A stretch of 64,000 nucleotides of DNA from Alphaproteobacteria bacterium UBA3612 (GTDB lineage Bacteria > Pseudomonadota > Alphaproteobacteria > Sphingomonadales > Sphingomonadaceae), in NCBI GenBank assembly GCA_002375465.1, contig DFLT01000008.1:1-64000 (forward strand), given 5' to 3'. Below the pieces are notes generated by a model that was not told the origin of the DNA, ran no database searches, and saw only the letters and a list, made by a program, of their open reading frames with translations. Each line of letters starts with the position of its first letter. Position 1 is the stretch's first letter. The translations under genes and the position numbers were made by a program. This document shows positions 1-7,831 of the stretch, piece after piece.

Positions 1-445
1 GTATGGCATCGAACGGCGCAGCGGCCGGCCATCCTTTGCTGCCGTCGCCGACATGTATTCTGACGCCGCCGTAGCCGAGGCGCTGCAGTCGCTCCCGGGC
101 CAGCTTGCCGAGGGCGCCGTGACGCTCCACGGCATGAACCTCTTCGGCGATATGGCCAAGGATTGCGGCAGCATAGCCAGAGCCCGCACCCACCTCCAGC
201 ACGCGGTCGCCGGATCGGACTTCCGCTGCCTCCACCATCGCGGCAACGATATAGGGCTGCGATATGGTCTGGCCTGCTTCGATAGGCAACGGCGAATCCT
301 CATAGGCGAACTCTGCCGTTTCTTTGGACACGAAGGCTTCGCGCGGCACTGATCGCATCGCCTCCAGAACATGTTCATCGCGAATGCCGCGGCTGGCGAT
401 CTGCCGGTCCACCATTTCTCGCCGGCGGCGTTCAAAATCGGGCAT
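1..445 (-). CDS. pcm: Protein-L-isoaspartate O-methyltransferase, 3' end outside window
   Basis: This partial gene runs off the left edge of the window. It starts at an ATG at 445 on the minus strand and about 148 codons are visible. The product is expected to methylate L-isoaspartyl residues in damaged proteins, using S-adenosylmethionine, in the cytoplasm. The opening (MPDFERRRREMVDRQIASRG) is typical of PCMT. The pre-motif SPLPIEAGQTISQPYIVA matches the conserved substrate-loop region, and VLEVGAGSGYAAAIL is the SAM-binding motif I. The visible reading frame is uninterrupted. The next gene upstream, dedA, is on the same strand about 120 bp away, so co-transcription is possible but not shown. 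Confidence 0.93.
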   Translation of the reverse strand, partial: MPDFERRRREMVDRQIASRGIRDEHVLEAMRSVPREAFVSKETAEFAYEDSPLPIEAGQTISQPYIVAAMVEAAEVRSGDRVLEVGAGSGYAAAILGHIAEEVHAVERHGALGKLARERLQRLGYGGVRIHVGDGSKGWPAAAPFDAI

Positions 446-564
446 GGTGCGTCCTCCGTAGGGGGAGAACGGGATGCCGTTCATTGCGTTCCCTGCTAAT
501 TAAGCGATTGACTACATAGGTTAATCTGAGGGCATGCGTGGTCGGACGAGGTCTTTATAAGCCG

Positions 565-1167
565 TTATGCTCGCTTCCGGTTGAAGGTCGCTACCCGGTA
601 AACATAGTAGATCAGGAGGGCGATGAGGATCGTCGTGGTCGCCGGATTCAGATAGTGTTCGATCTTCTGATATCGGTCGCCCAGTGAATATCCCGCATAA
701 GCCAGCGCCCCCTCCCAGAAAATTGTGCCGATTAAGGTGAACGGCACGAATTTCGCCAGCGGCATTTTGAAGATGCCGGCAGGTATCGCAATCAACGTGC
801 GAATGGTGGGCACCAGTCGGGCAAAAAGCACCGCCCATGTGCCGTGTTTCTGGAACCAGTCTTCGGCCTTTTGAATATCATTGGGGGAGAGGGTGATCCA
901 GCGGCCGTGCCGGGCAGCCCATTTCTGCAGTCTCTCATCCCCCATCTTGCGGCCAACGAAATACCACATCAGCGCGCCGAGCAGTGATCCAAGGCAACCC
1001 GCCGCGATAACCAGGAAGATGTTCTTTTCGCCGGTGCTCGCGGTGGATCCGGCCAGCGGCATGATGATTTCGGATGGGATGGGGGGAAAGACGTTTTCCA
1101 GAAACATCAGAAGAACTATGGCCGGATAGCCACCCTGTTCGACAAGGCTGCGGATCCAGTCTGCCAT
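565..1167 (-). CDS. DedA family (VTT domain) membrane protein
   Basis: This 200-residue integral membrane protein has the DedA/SNARE-associated (VTT) fold. DedA proteins are inner-membrane flippases or transporters linked to undecaprenyl-phosphate and phospholipid recycling and to envelope homeostasis. The family signature is visible: an N-terminal segment with FLENVFPPIPSEIIMPLAG (about residues 22-40), then hydrophobic helices, the FARLVPTIRTLIAIPAGI motif with its conserved arginines (about residues 115-132), and a final transmembrane helix near residues 175-190. The length fits the family. The ATG is preceded by AAAGGGGA at good spacing. The substrate cannot be told from sequence. Confidence 0.9.
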   Translation of the reverse strand: MADWIRSLVEQGGYPAIVLLMFLENVFPPIPSEIIMPLAGSTASTGEKNIFLVIAAGCLGSLLGALMWYFVGRKMGDERLQKWAARHGRWITLSPNDIQKAEDWFQKHGTWAVLFARLVPTIRTLIAIPAGIFKMPLAKFVPFTLIGTIFWEGALAYAGYSLGDRYQKIEHYLNPATTTILIALLIYYVYRVATFNRKRA

Positions 1168-1270
1168 TACTGCGGTCCCCTTTGGTGGCGCAAAGGCTCA
1201 AATCCTCTCGGCCATGCCTGTTCCGTGCGGCACGGATATTGTCAGGAAGTTTTCTTCGTGCGCCCAGGCG

Positions 1271-2197
1271 TCAGCTTAGGAATTTCGACGAACGGCCGGC
1301 GTTCACATCAATGGTCATGCCGCTGATATGATCGCTTTCCGGCGCTGCGAGAAATACCACCGCACGTCCGATGGCTTCCGGCTGGGTCTGGTCGACCGGC
1401 AGCACATTGCCTTCACGTGCGGCACGATCGGCCGCCGCCTGCGTCTCATCCGTCCAGCGCCCGCCCACGTCGCGATAGGCCATCATGGTCTCTACCGGCC
1501 CCGGCGCGACCGCATTGACGGTGATGCCTTTGGGACCGAGGTTCAGGGCGGCGGCCTTCATGACGCCGGATGCGCCCCATTTCGACGATGCATAGGCAAA
1601 GCTCGATGAACCGGAACGGCCCGCCAGCGATGTGGTTACGATGATCCGGCCGCCCGGTCTCGGCAAGGCATCGGCGGCGGCCTTTATCGTGTTCGCAACG
1701 CCGCGGACGTTCACCGCATGAATGGCATCGAAAATATCGGGTTCGAAGCTTTCGATCGTGTCGTCGGCAATATTGATGCCGGCATTGGCGTGAACGATAT
1801 CGATCCGGTCGAACCTTTCCCTCGTCCGGGTAACAGCATCCTGCATTGCCGGAAGATCGCGAACATCGGCGATAATAGACAGCGCCCGTACCCCCTCCGC
1901 TTCGACCAGACTTACAGTCTCGGCGACGTCGTCTCTGGTCGCCAGCGGGTAGGGCATGAATGGGAATGCATCGGGATCGGCTATGTCCAGAACGGCGACA
2001 TCGGCACCCGCACGGGCGAGTGCGACCGCTGACGCGCGCCCGATCCCACGTCCGCTGCCTGTCACCAGTGCAACACGCCCCGACAGCGGTTTTCCGGCGG
2101 ATGGGACCCCTTGCGCCTGGGTCTGACTTGCCGCGGTCGTGGCAAAGCCTGCCGCTGCGGCCGAGGTCATCAATGTCCTGCGATCGAGATCGGTCAT
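1271..2197 (-). CDS. SDR-family oxidoreductase with twin-arginine leader
   Basis: This short-chain dehydrogenase/reductase (about 308 residues from the chosen start) should use NAD(P) to oxidise or reduce an alcohol or ketone. The nucleotide motif TGSGRGIGRA lies just after the leader, NAG appears as HANAGINIADD, and the catalytic YxxxK is YASSKWG. An insert around AVLDIADPDAFPF follows the second beta strand. The leader MTDLDRRTLMTSAAAAG followed by an Ala-rich stretch and SQTQAQ looks like a Tat signal. I chose the ATG at 2197 because GGAAGGAA precedes it; the frame is also open to an ATG at 2224. Export of an SDR is uncommon, though Tat-exported NADP enzymes such as Zymomonas glucose-fructose oxidoreductase exist. 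The substrate is unknown. Confidence 0.85.
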   Translation of the reverse strand: MTDLDRRTLMTSAAAAGFATTAASQTQAQGVPSAGKPLSGRVALVTGSGRGIGRASAVALARAGADVAVLDIADPDAFPFMPYPLATRDDVAETVSLVEAEGVRALSIIADVRDLPAMQDAVTRTRERFDRIDIVHANAGINIADDTIESFEPDIFDAIHAVNVRGVANTIKAAADALPRPGGRIIVTTSLAGRSGSSSFAYASSKWGASGVMKAAALNLGPKGITVNAVAPGPVETMMAYRDVGGRWTDETQAAADRAAREGNVLPVDQTQPEAIGRAVVFLAAPESDHISGMTIDVNAGRSSKFLS

Positions 2198-2276
2198 CTT
2201 CACTGTTCCTTCCGTGGGGACCATGGTCCAACGAAGGAGGGGCGCAAGAGTTCTTGAAAAAAGGGGAACAGCCTCT

Positions 2277-5200
2277 TCAGCCTTCGATGATGTCCCTGAT
2301 CCGGTTCGCCAGTGCCTCCATGGCGAACGGCTTCGTGATCATTGCCATGCCCGGTTCCAGAAACCCTGAGGCGAGGGCGGCATTCTCGGCATAACCCGTC
2401 ATGAAAAGGACCTTCAGGTCGGGCCGGGCAATGCGGCCGCTCCTGACCACGTCCCTGCCGTTCAGCCCCGGCAATCCGATATCCGTGACGAGCAGATCAA
2501 CGCGGCGCGACGATTGCAGGATATCAAGACCCTTCTGTCCATTTTCCGCTTCGATGGCTTGGTAGCCGAGTTCTTCCAGAACATCGACGATCAGGCCGCG
2601 CACGACCGCCTCATCCTCTATGACCAGCACGACCTCTCCGGTCCCTGCCTCCGGCGCTTCCTCCAGCCCCGGCGTATGCTCGTCCTCGTCGGCCTGGCCA
2701 AAATACCTTGGCAGATACAGTTTTACCGTCGTCCCTTCTCCCACCTCGGAATAGATCCGGGCGTAGCCTTCGGACTGACGTGTGAAACCATAGATCATGG
2801 ACAGGCCAAGCCCGGTGCCCTGACCGACCGGCTTTGTCGTGAAAAATGGTTCAAAGGCCTTGGCCAGGGTTTCCTGATCCATGCCCGTGCCGCTGTCCGT
2901 CACGGAAATGCAGACATATTGACCGGGCTTCAGGTCGCGCTGCCGTGCAGCATAATGGCTGTCGAGGTGGGCATTGCAGGTCTCTATCGTAAGCGTACCG
3001 CCGTCCGGCATGGCATCCCGCGCATTGATGGCGAGGTTCAGAATGGCGCTTTCAAGCTGGTTAGGGTCGCATCGCGTCAGCCACAGACCGCCGGCCAGCA
3101 CCAGTTCCAGCTTGATGCTCTCGCCCAGCGTTCGACGAAGAAGATCCTCCATCGAGGATGCCAGTGGATTCGCGCGCACGGGCCGCGGATCGAGCGGCTG
3201 TCGGCGGGAAAACGCCAGGAGACGATGGGTCAGGGCTGCGGCCCGTTCGGCCGACGCCTTTGCCCCAAGCAGCCAGCGATTGACATCGTCGAGGCGACCC
3301 TGCGACAAACGCTTGCCAAGAACGTCCAGGCTTCCCGTGATACCCTGCAAAAGATTATTGAAATCATGGGCGATGCCGCCCGTCAGTTGCCCGACCGCCT
3401 CCATCTTCTGACTTTGGCGAAGGGCCTCCTCGACGGCTCGCTGTTCCGTAATATCGCGGGCTATTGCATGGATGCGGCCTTCGCCCGGGACGGCGGTCCA
3501 TGCCAGAAGGCGATAGCTGTCGTCCTTGCAGCGATAGCGGTTCTCGAATGCGAGCGTTGTCCGCCCCCTTGCCAGACTGGACACTTCGCGCGAGGTCGCC
3601 TCTTGGTCCTCGGCGTGCAGGAAGTCGGCTATGCGGCTGCCGACCATTTCCGTTTCCGACCACCCCAATAGCCGTCGGGCGGATGGGTTCACCGCTTTTA
3701 TTATGCCGTCAAAGTCGCTGACCATCATCAGGTCCTGGCTGATCGCCCAAAGCCTGTCGCGATCCTGCGCGCTCGCCTCTTCCGCGCGCTTCTGCGCTTC
3801 GATTTCGGTATTGGTTCCTACCCAGGCCGTTATGGCGCCCTTCTTGTCAGTCAGGGGCAGAGCGCGTGCCAGGAACCAGCGGTAATTGCCGTCCCCGCCG
3901 CGCAGGCGGAACTCGGTCTCGTAGATCTGACCAGTGCGGACCGATTCTTCCCAGCGCTGACTGGCCAGCGGGACATCATCCGGGTGCACGACGCGTGTCC
4001 AGCTATCGCTGTCCAGACCGCCTTTGCTTGGGTCGGCGCCGATATAGGCGTAGATTCTGTCGTTGAACCAATCGAGCTTTCCGTCGGACCGCGCCGTCCA
4101 CACATGGTTCGGCATGTTCTGCGCCAGCGCGCTGAACTGCGCTTCGCTTAATTCCAGGGCCTTTTGGATGCGGCGTCGCTCGGTCGCATCCTGAACCGCG
4201 CCCACCAGGCGCACCGGTCTGCCATTTTCGTCGCGCTCATACTCTCCCTTGCGGGCTATGATCCGCACCTCGCCCGTATCGGGCCGGCGGATGCGATATT
4301 CCACATCCAGCAGAGCTTCACCCGACTGTCGGCGCTCGTCGTTGGAGATGATGTCCTTGTCTTCCGAAATGACCAGGCTCTCGATTGCATCGGTCGTTAT
4401 CGGACCGTCCGGCTCCAGGCCGAAGATGCGGCAGAATTCCGGTGTGGCGCTGATCATGCTGGTGGCGATGTCGATAGAGAACAGGCCGACTCCGCCCGCC
4501 ACCTGGGCATGCCGCAAACGCTCCTCGCTTTCGCGCAGATTATCCTCGGCGCCGACACGCTGGATATGCGCCCAGGACCGCTCCGTTACCTCGCGAATGA
4601 CGCTCAACTCATATTCGGACCAGACCCGGGGTTCACGGTCGTGGATCGCCATCAAGGCCGTCAGGCGTTTTCGCTTGATGAGGGGCATGCAGATCGTCGC
4701 TGCGACGCCGATATCCTGAAATGTCCGCGCTTCGTCTGGCGCCAGCTCCTCCCGAACGTCATTGATGATCAGCGGGCGGCCTGCCTGCAGGTCCTCCACC
4801 GCTCTTTTCCCGAAATCGGCAAGGTCATAGTGCCTCACGATCGACGGAGAGCCGGGGGCATGCCAATTGCCCCTGATGGTGAACGCATTCTGGTCCCGGT
4901 CCATATCCGCATAGGCACAGTTCGATAGGCCCAGATGCTCGGCGGTCATGCGGGTGGTGATCGCCAGAACTTCACTTGCACCCCTGCGATCCGCAACGGA
5001 CCGGCTCAATTCGTCGAAGAAGCGTAGCTTTCGTTCGCTTTCCTCCAGCAGTCGGCGCGCACGCACGGCCTCCGTCGTTTCGACGACGATAGCCAGAACA
5101 CCCGCCGGTTCGCCGTCGTCGCCCCGGACAGGGGAATAGTCCAGGTCCATCCAGACCTGTTCGGGGCGTCCATCCCGATGCAGTGTCAGTTCGTGGTCGC

Positions 5201-5549
5201 GGTAGCTGAGGGTGCCGCCTGCCAGGCCCACGCGCATGATATGGTCGTTAAATTCGGCAATCTCGTCCCAGCCCTCGCGTACATTGGAGCCAAGCAAGCG
5301 GCTGTCGCGGCCTCCCGCAAATGCCGAATAGGCGTCGTTATAGATCATGACGCCGTGGGAACCCCACAGGAGGACGAGCGGCACCGGGTTGGGCAACATC
5401 AGGCTGATCGTCTGCTTCAGGGTGCTGGGCCAGGTGTCGATCGGACCCAGGGGGGTCGATGACCAGTCATGTGCCGCGATCCGCCGCGAGACCTCGCCGC
5501 CGTCTGTCAGAAATTTATGTTCGATTCGCCGCTCCGCCCACATACGCAC
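2277..5549 (-). CDS. Multi-PAS/GAF hybrid sensor histidine kinase with C-terminal receiver
   Basis: This 1090-residue cytoplasmic hybrid kinase has no predicted membrane helix. Domains in order: an N-terminal PAS-like domain (about 20-150), a GAF domain (about 175-335), three PAS domains (about 345-720), a HisKA dimerisation domain with the phospho-acceptor in GGIAHDFNNLLQG (about 745), an HATPase domain with N-box NLAINARDAM, G1 DSGTGM and G2 GQGTGLGLSMIYG, and a receiver domain (about 970-1088) whose aspartate sits in LLVTDIGLPG and whose lysine is in TKPF. The attached receiver suggests a phosphorelay or internal phosphatase step. The start is a GTG at 5549; an ATG two codons in is equally possible. 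It lies downstream of the LOV kinase/receiver pair on the same strand. The ligand is unknown. Confidence 0.9.
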   Translation of the reverse strand: MRMWAERRIEHKFLTDGGEVSRRIAAHDWSSTPLGPIDTWPSTLKQTISLMLPNPVPLVLLWGSHGVMIYNDAYSAFAGGRDSRLLGSNVREGWDEIAEFNDHIMRVGLAGGTLSYRDHELTLHRDGRPEQVWMDLDYSPVRGDDGEPAGVLAIVVETTEAVRARRLLEESERKLRFFDELSRSVADRRGASEVLAITTRMTAEHLGLSNCAYADMDRDQNAFTIRGNWHAPGSPSIVRHYDLADFGKRAVEDLQAGRPLIINDVREELAPDEARTFQDIGVAATICMPLIKRKRLTALMAIHDREPRVWSEYELSVIREVTERSWAHIQRVGAEDNLRESEERLRHAQVAGGVGLFSIDIATSMISATPEFCRIFGLEPDGPITTDAIESLVISEDKDIISNDERRQSGEALLDVEYRIRRPDTGEVRIIARKGEYERDENGRPVRLVGAVQDATERRRIQKALELSEAQFSALAQNMPNHVWTARSDGKLDWFNDRIYAYIGADPSKGGLDSDSWTRVVHPDDVPLASQRWEESVRTGQIYETEFRLRGGDGNYRWFLARALPLTDKKGAITAWVGTNTEIEAQKRAEEASAQDRDRLWAISQDLMMVSDFDGIIKAVNPSARRLLGWSETEMVGSRIADFLHAEDQEATSREVSSLARGRTTLAFENRYRCKDDSYRLLAWTAVPGEGRIHAIARDITEQRAVEEALRQSQKMEAVGQLTGGIAHDFNNLLQGITGSLDVLGKRLSQGRLDDVNRWLLGAKASAERAAALTHRLLAFSRRQPLDPRPVRANPLASSMEDLLRRTLGESIKLELVLAGGLWLTRCDPNQLESAILNLAINARDAMPDGGTLTIETCNAHLDSHYAARQRDLKPGQYVCISVTDSGTGMDQETLAKAFEPFFTTKPVGQGTGLGLSMIYGFTRQSEGYARIYSEVGEGTTVKLYLPRYFGQADEDEHTPGLEEAPEAGTGEVVLVIEDEAVVRGLIVDVLEELGYQAIEAENGQKGLDILQSSRRVDLLVTDIGLPGLNGRDVVRSGRIARPDLKVLFMTGYAENAALASGFLEPGMAMITKPFAMEALANRIRDIIEG

Positions 5550-5677
5550 TCTTTCACTCGGCCGAAGCGCTGCCCCGCTTCTGGCATAACGCGCAATCGC
5601 TTTTTCAGTTGCCTTCTGTCTTTTCCCGCGAAGGTCTGGCGCGCGGCAAGTGCTTTGTGTCTCGTTCTACGCGTGGG

Positions 5678-6124
5678 TCAGGCGTGGGTTAGACGTGGTT
5701 CGAGGTGGGGGGAGGCAACCAGGCTAGCTGGTTTGGGGGTGCCCGGCGGGGGATTGAAGACGCCCTCGGCAAGATAGCTAAGGGCCGATGCCAGACCTGT
5801 ATGGGAAAACGGTTTTCCCACAGCCCCGTGCGCGCCGCAGAAATCCTCCGGAATTTTCGACAGGTTTGCGGTCACGAAAACCACCAGCGCCTCTGGCCAC
5901 CGCCTGCGGATCAGGGCGCAGGCATCCAGACCATTCGTGTTCCGCGCCAACTGAATGTCCACCAGGGCGAGTTGCGGTGCGATGTTGTCATCGAGTTTTT
6001 CTACGTCGAACAGGCTGGTTGCTTCGCCAACGACAACATGGCCGTTGTCTTCGATCAACGCCTCCAAATCCATCGCCAGCAGAATCTCGTCTTCGACAAT
6101 CAACACCCTCAACATCTGACCCAT
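5678..6124 (-). CDS. Single-domain response regulator, partner of LOV kinase
   Basis: This 148-residue protein consists of a receiver domain and a short proline-rich tail, with no output domain. The acidic pocket is E11-D12, the phospho-acceptor is D56 in LALVDIQLA, the switch threonine is T85 in VFVTANL, and the lysine is K104 in AVGKPF. Its ATG overlaps the stop of the upstream LOV histidine kinase by one base (TAATG), so the two are translationally coupled and almost certainly a cognate pair. Single-domain receivers of this kind usually act in phosphorelays, for example as sinks or feeders of the PhyR/NepR general stress pathway in alphaproteobacteria. That role is an inference; no phyR lies in the window. 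Confidence 0.9.
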   Translation of the reverse strand: MGQMLRVLIVEDEILLAMDLEALIEDNGHVVVGEATSLFDVEKLDDNIAPQLALVDIQLARNTNGLDACALIRRRWPEALVVFVTANLSKIPEDFCGAHGAVGKPFSHTGLASALSYLAEGVFNPPPGTPKPASLVASPHLEPRLTHA

Positions 6125-7239
6125 TACGCTACGGTCCTATCAACTGGAAATGAAACGGTGACACAGGTGCCTGGGCAATTATCGGTCCAGACCGCCGTCG
6201 CATCGGCCTGCGTCGAAAGACGGTTGATCAATGTCGTGCCCATTTTTTTCAAACTCTGATCGGCTAAAAGCCCGGGGCCGTCGTCACAGATTTTCACAAA
6301 TCCGATGTCGGCGCCTTGGGTGCCGGTGACGACGGAAAGGGTGCCGCTGCGGCCCTCCGCGAACGCATGTTTGATCGCATTCGTCAAAATTTCGTTCAGG
6401 ATGAGGCCAAGCGCGGAGGCATTTGCGGCCGGCACCATCATGCTGTGTGCAGAAATCTCGACGCTGATGTCGGAACGACCGCTGGATCCGATGGTGTCTG
6501 TTGCCAGATCTTTGACGAAATCTCCAATATCGAACTGCCCGACGTCGGAGGATTGATAGAGCTGCCTGTGCACGGCCGCCAAGGCGTCAACACGCTCCAG
6601 CATCGACCCTAGCTTTGCAGATGTCTCGGGATGCTTGATCGTCCTGACCTGCAGACGAAGCAGCGACCCTATCATCGTCAGGTTGTTTTTTACGCGGTGG
6701 TCGACTTCGTGCAGCAGGATGGTCTTGGCTTCGAGGGCGGCCTTCAGGTCCGCGGTCCGCCGCTCGACCTCCTGTTCCACAACCTCTTTCCGCTCGTTGG
6801 CAAGCCTCTGCGATTCCACCCGATCCGTGACGTCCAATTGGGACGCGAAGAAGAATTTGATATGGCCGTCGTCGCTGCGAACCGGGCTGAGATAGAGCGC
6901 GTTCCAGAAAGTGGAACCGTCCTTGCGATAGTTCAGCAGATCAATGCTGATATCGTCGCCTTTGGCAATTGCCTCTCGAACTTGCGCCACCGACTCCCGG
7001 TCCGTTTTCGGACCCTGCAAGAAGCGGCAATTGCGACCGATAATCTCTTCTCGATCATAGCCGGACAGTTCCTGGAACGCGACATTGCAGAATACGATGG
7101 GGTTATCGTCTTGCGATGGGTCGGTGATGACCATGGGCATGCGGGTGCCACGAACCGCTGCCGCAAATGGATCGCCTCGACCATGCTCATACTGCAGAGC
7201 TTCAGTCAGATGCCAATCATCTCTTTGTTTCAACTGCAT
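6124..7239 (-). CDS. Blue-light LOV-domain HWE/HisKA_2 histidine kinase
   Basis: This 371-residue soluble kinase has an N-terminal LOV photosensor and a C-terminal HWE/HisKA_2 kinase core. The flavin-binding signature is complete: GRNCRFLQG with the photo-adduct cysteine C71, the asparagines in LLNYRKDG and FWN, and the glutamine in [10 protein letters not shown] helical linker (about 140-170) leads to the phospho-acceptor H181 in [13 protein letters not shown], followed by an ATPase domain with [13 protein letters not shown] and CDDGPGL. The layout matches the LovK-type blue-light kinases that feed the general stress response. Blue light should form a flavin-cysteinyl adduct and change autokinase activity. 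The downstream single-domain receiver overlaps its stop codon. Confidence 0.93.
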   Translation of the reverse strand: MQLKQRDDWHLTEALQYEHGRGDPFAAAVRGTRMPMVITDPSQDDNPIVFCNVAFQELSGYDREEIIGRNCRFLQGPKTDRESVAQVREAIAKGDDISIDLLNYRKDGSTFWNALYLSPVRSDDGHIKFFFASQLDVTDRVESQRLANERKEVVEQEVERRTADLKAALEAKTILLHEVDHRVKNNLTMIGSLLRLQVRTIKHPETSAKLGSMLERVDALAAVHRQLYQSSDVGQFDIGDFVKDLATDTIGSSGRSDISVEISAHSMMVPAANASALGLILNEILTNAIKHAFAEGRSGTLSVVTGTQGADIGFVKICDDGPGLLADQSLKKMGTTLINRLSTQADATAVWTDNCPGTCVTVSFPVDRTVA

Positions 7240-7629
7240 TCTCCAGCGTGCCCGATCAGGCTGTCCGCTCTCAACCGTCGAGGCAGCGATCAGTTTCGTG
7301 CGAGGGGCCCTCGATCCTCGGCGGCAACGGGCACTGCCGCCGCTATAGTCCGGCCCGGTCGTGAATTTCTAGTGTTATCATAGCTTAATTTGTGGCTGCC
7401 GCCCGCGCGGAGGGGATTTGATTTTATCGGGGCGCGCGTAGGCGATGATCGCTCCGCCCGGCGGCGGCGTGTTGCCTCCATATGCACATGACGACTCATC
7501 GCCAGATACCGCCGCTGCCTCAACGACGACGGAAATTCTTGTCGTCGCTCGGCACAGTCGTAAGCGCCCCGTGTATTTGGATCGAAGCATGCCCGATGCA
7601 GGGAAGTCGGCTCCTTCTGACAAAAACGT

Positions 7630-7724
7630 CGAAATAATACATAATCTTAGTTAAATATGCCTGGACGGTTAACCCTGTTGCATAAAAGCTACGCTCACGA
7701 CGTTTTAGGCACGAAATAATACAT
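7630..7724 (+). repeat. 13-bp direct repeat CGAAATAATACAT, two copies
   Basis: The sequence CGAAATAATACAT occurs exactly twice, at 7630-7642 and 7712-7724, 82 bp apart, upstream of TonB receptor 1. The second copy runs into the candidate MarR operator at 7719-7732. Two identical 13-mers in one promoter region suggest a regulator-binding site used twice, or a small duplication. Confidence 0.6.
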
Positions 7725-7732
7725 TTATATAT
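7719..7732 (+). promoter_or_regulatory. Candidate MarR operator (island 1 motif), weak copy
   Basis: ATACATTTATATAT differs only by transitions from ATGTATTTGCATAT, the motif between the MarR gene and the NSS transporter (10 of 14 positions identical). It lies about 100 bp upstream of the TonB receptor start and just upstream of a TTGACA element. It is the weakest of four copies in the island. Confidence 0.35.
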
Positions 7733-7741
7733 GTAATCGGA

Positions 7742-7770
7742 TTGACATGTGGGCAGACAATCGTACTGAT
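7742..7770 (+). promoter_or_regulatory. Possible promoter of TonB receptor 1
   Basis: A perfect TTGACA (7742-7747) is followed after 16 bp by TACTGA (7764-7769), a poor -10 match. The position fits a leader of about 55 nt before the ATG at 7832. Confidence 0.35.
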
Positions 7771-7831
7771 GTGGGCAAGGGAATTAGATCGGTTTGGGGG
7801 GGGTAACTTGTCCAAACGTAAGGGGGAAAAC

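Larger units (their letters stand above)
7240..7831. other. Long intergenic region upstream of TonB receptor 1
   Basis: About 590 bp separate the divergent LOV kinase and TonB receptor genes. Short open frames on both strands have no start context or recognisable protein features and were not called. The right half (from about 7625) is AT-rich and holds a 13-bp direct repeat, a candidate MarR operator, a possible -35 element and a G8 tract in the leader, each listed separately. The left half must carry the kinase promoter, but I see no clear elements. Confidence 0.6.

Noticed and set aside
2514..3671. 385-codon plus-strand open frame opposite the hybrid kinase
   Set aside because: It is antisense to the conserved kinase and receiver motifs, with no recognisable domain.
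7290..7654. Short open frames between the LOV kinase and TonB receptor
   Set aside because: They overlap on both strands, have no ribosome sites, and their composition is not protein-like.
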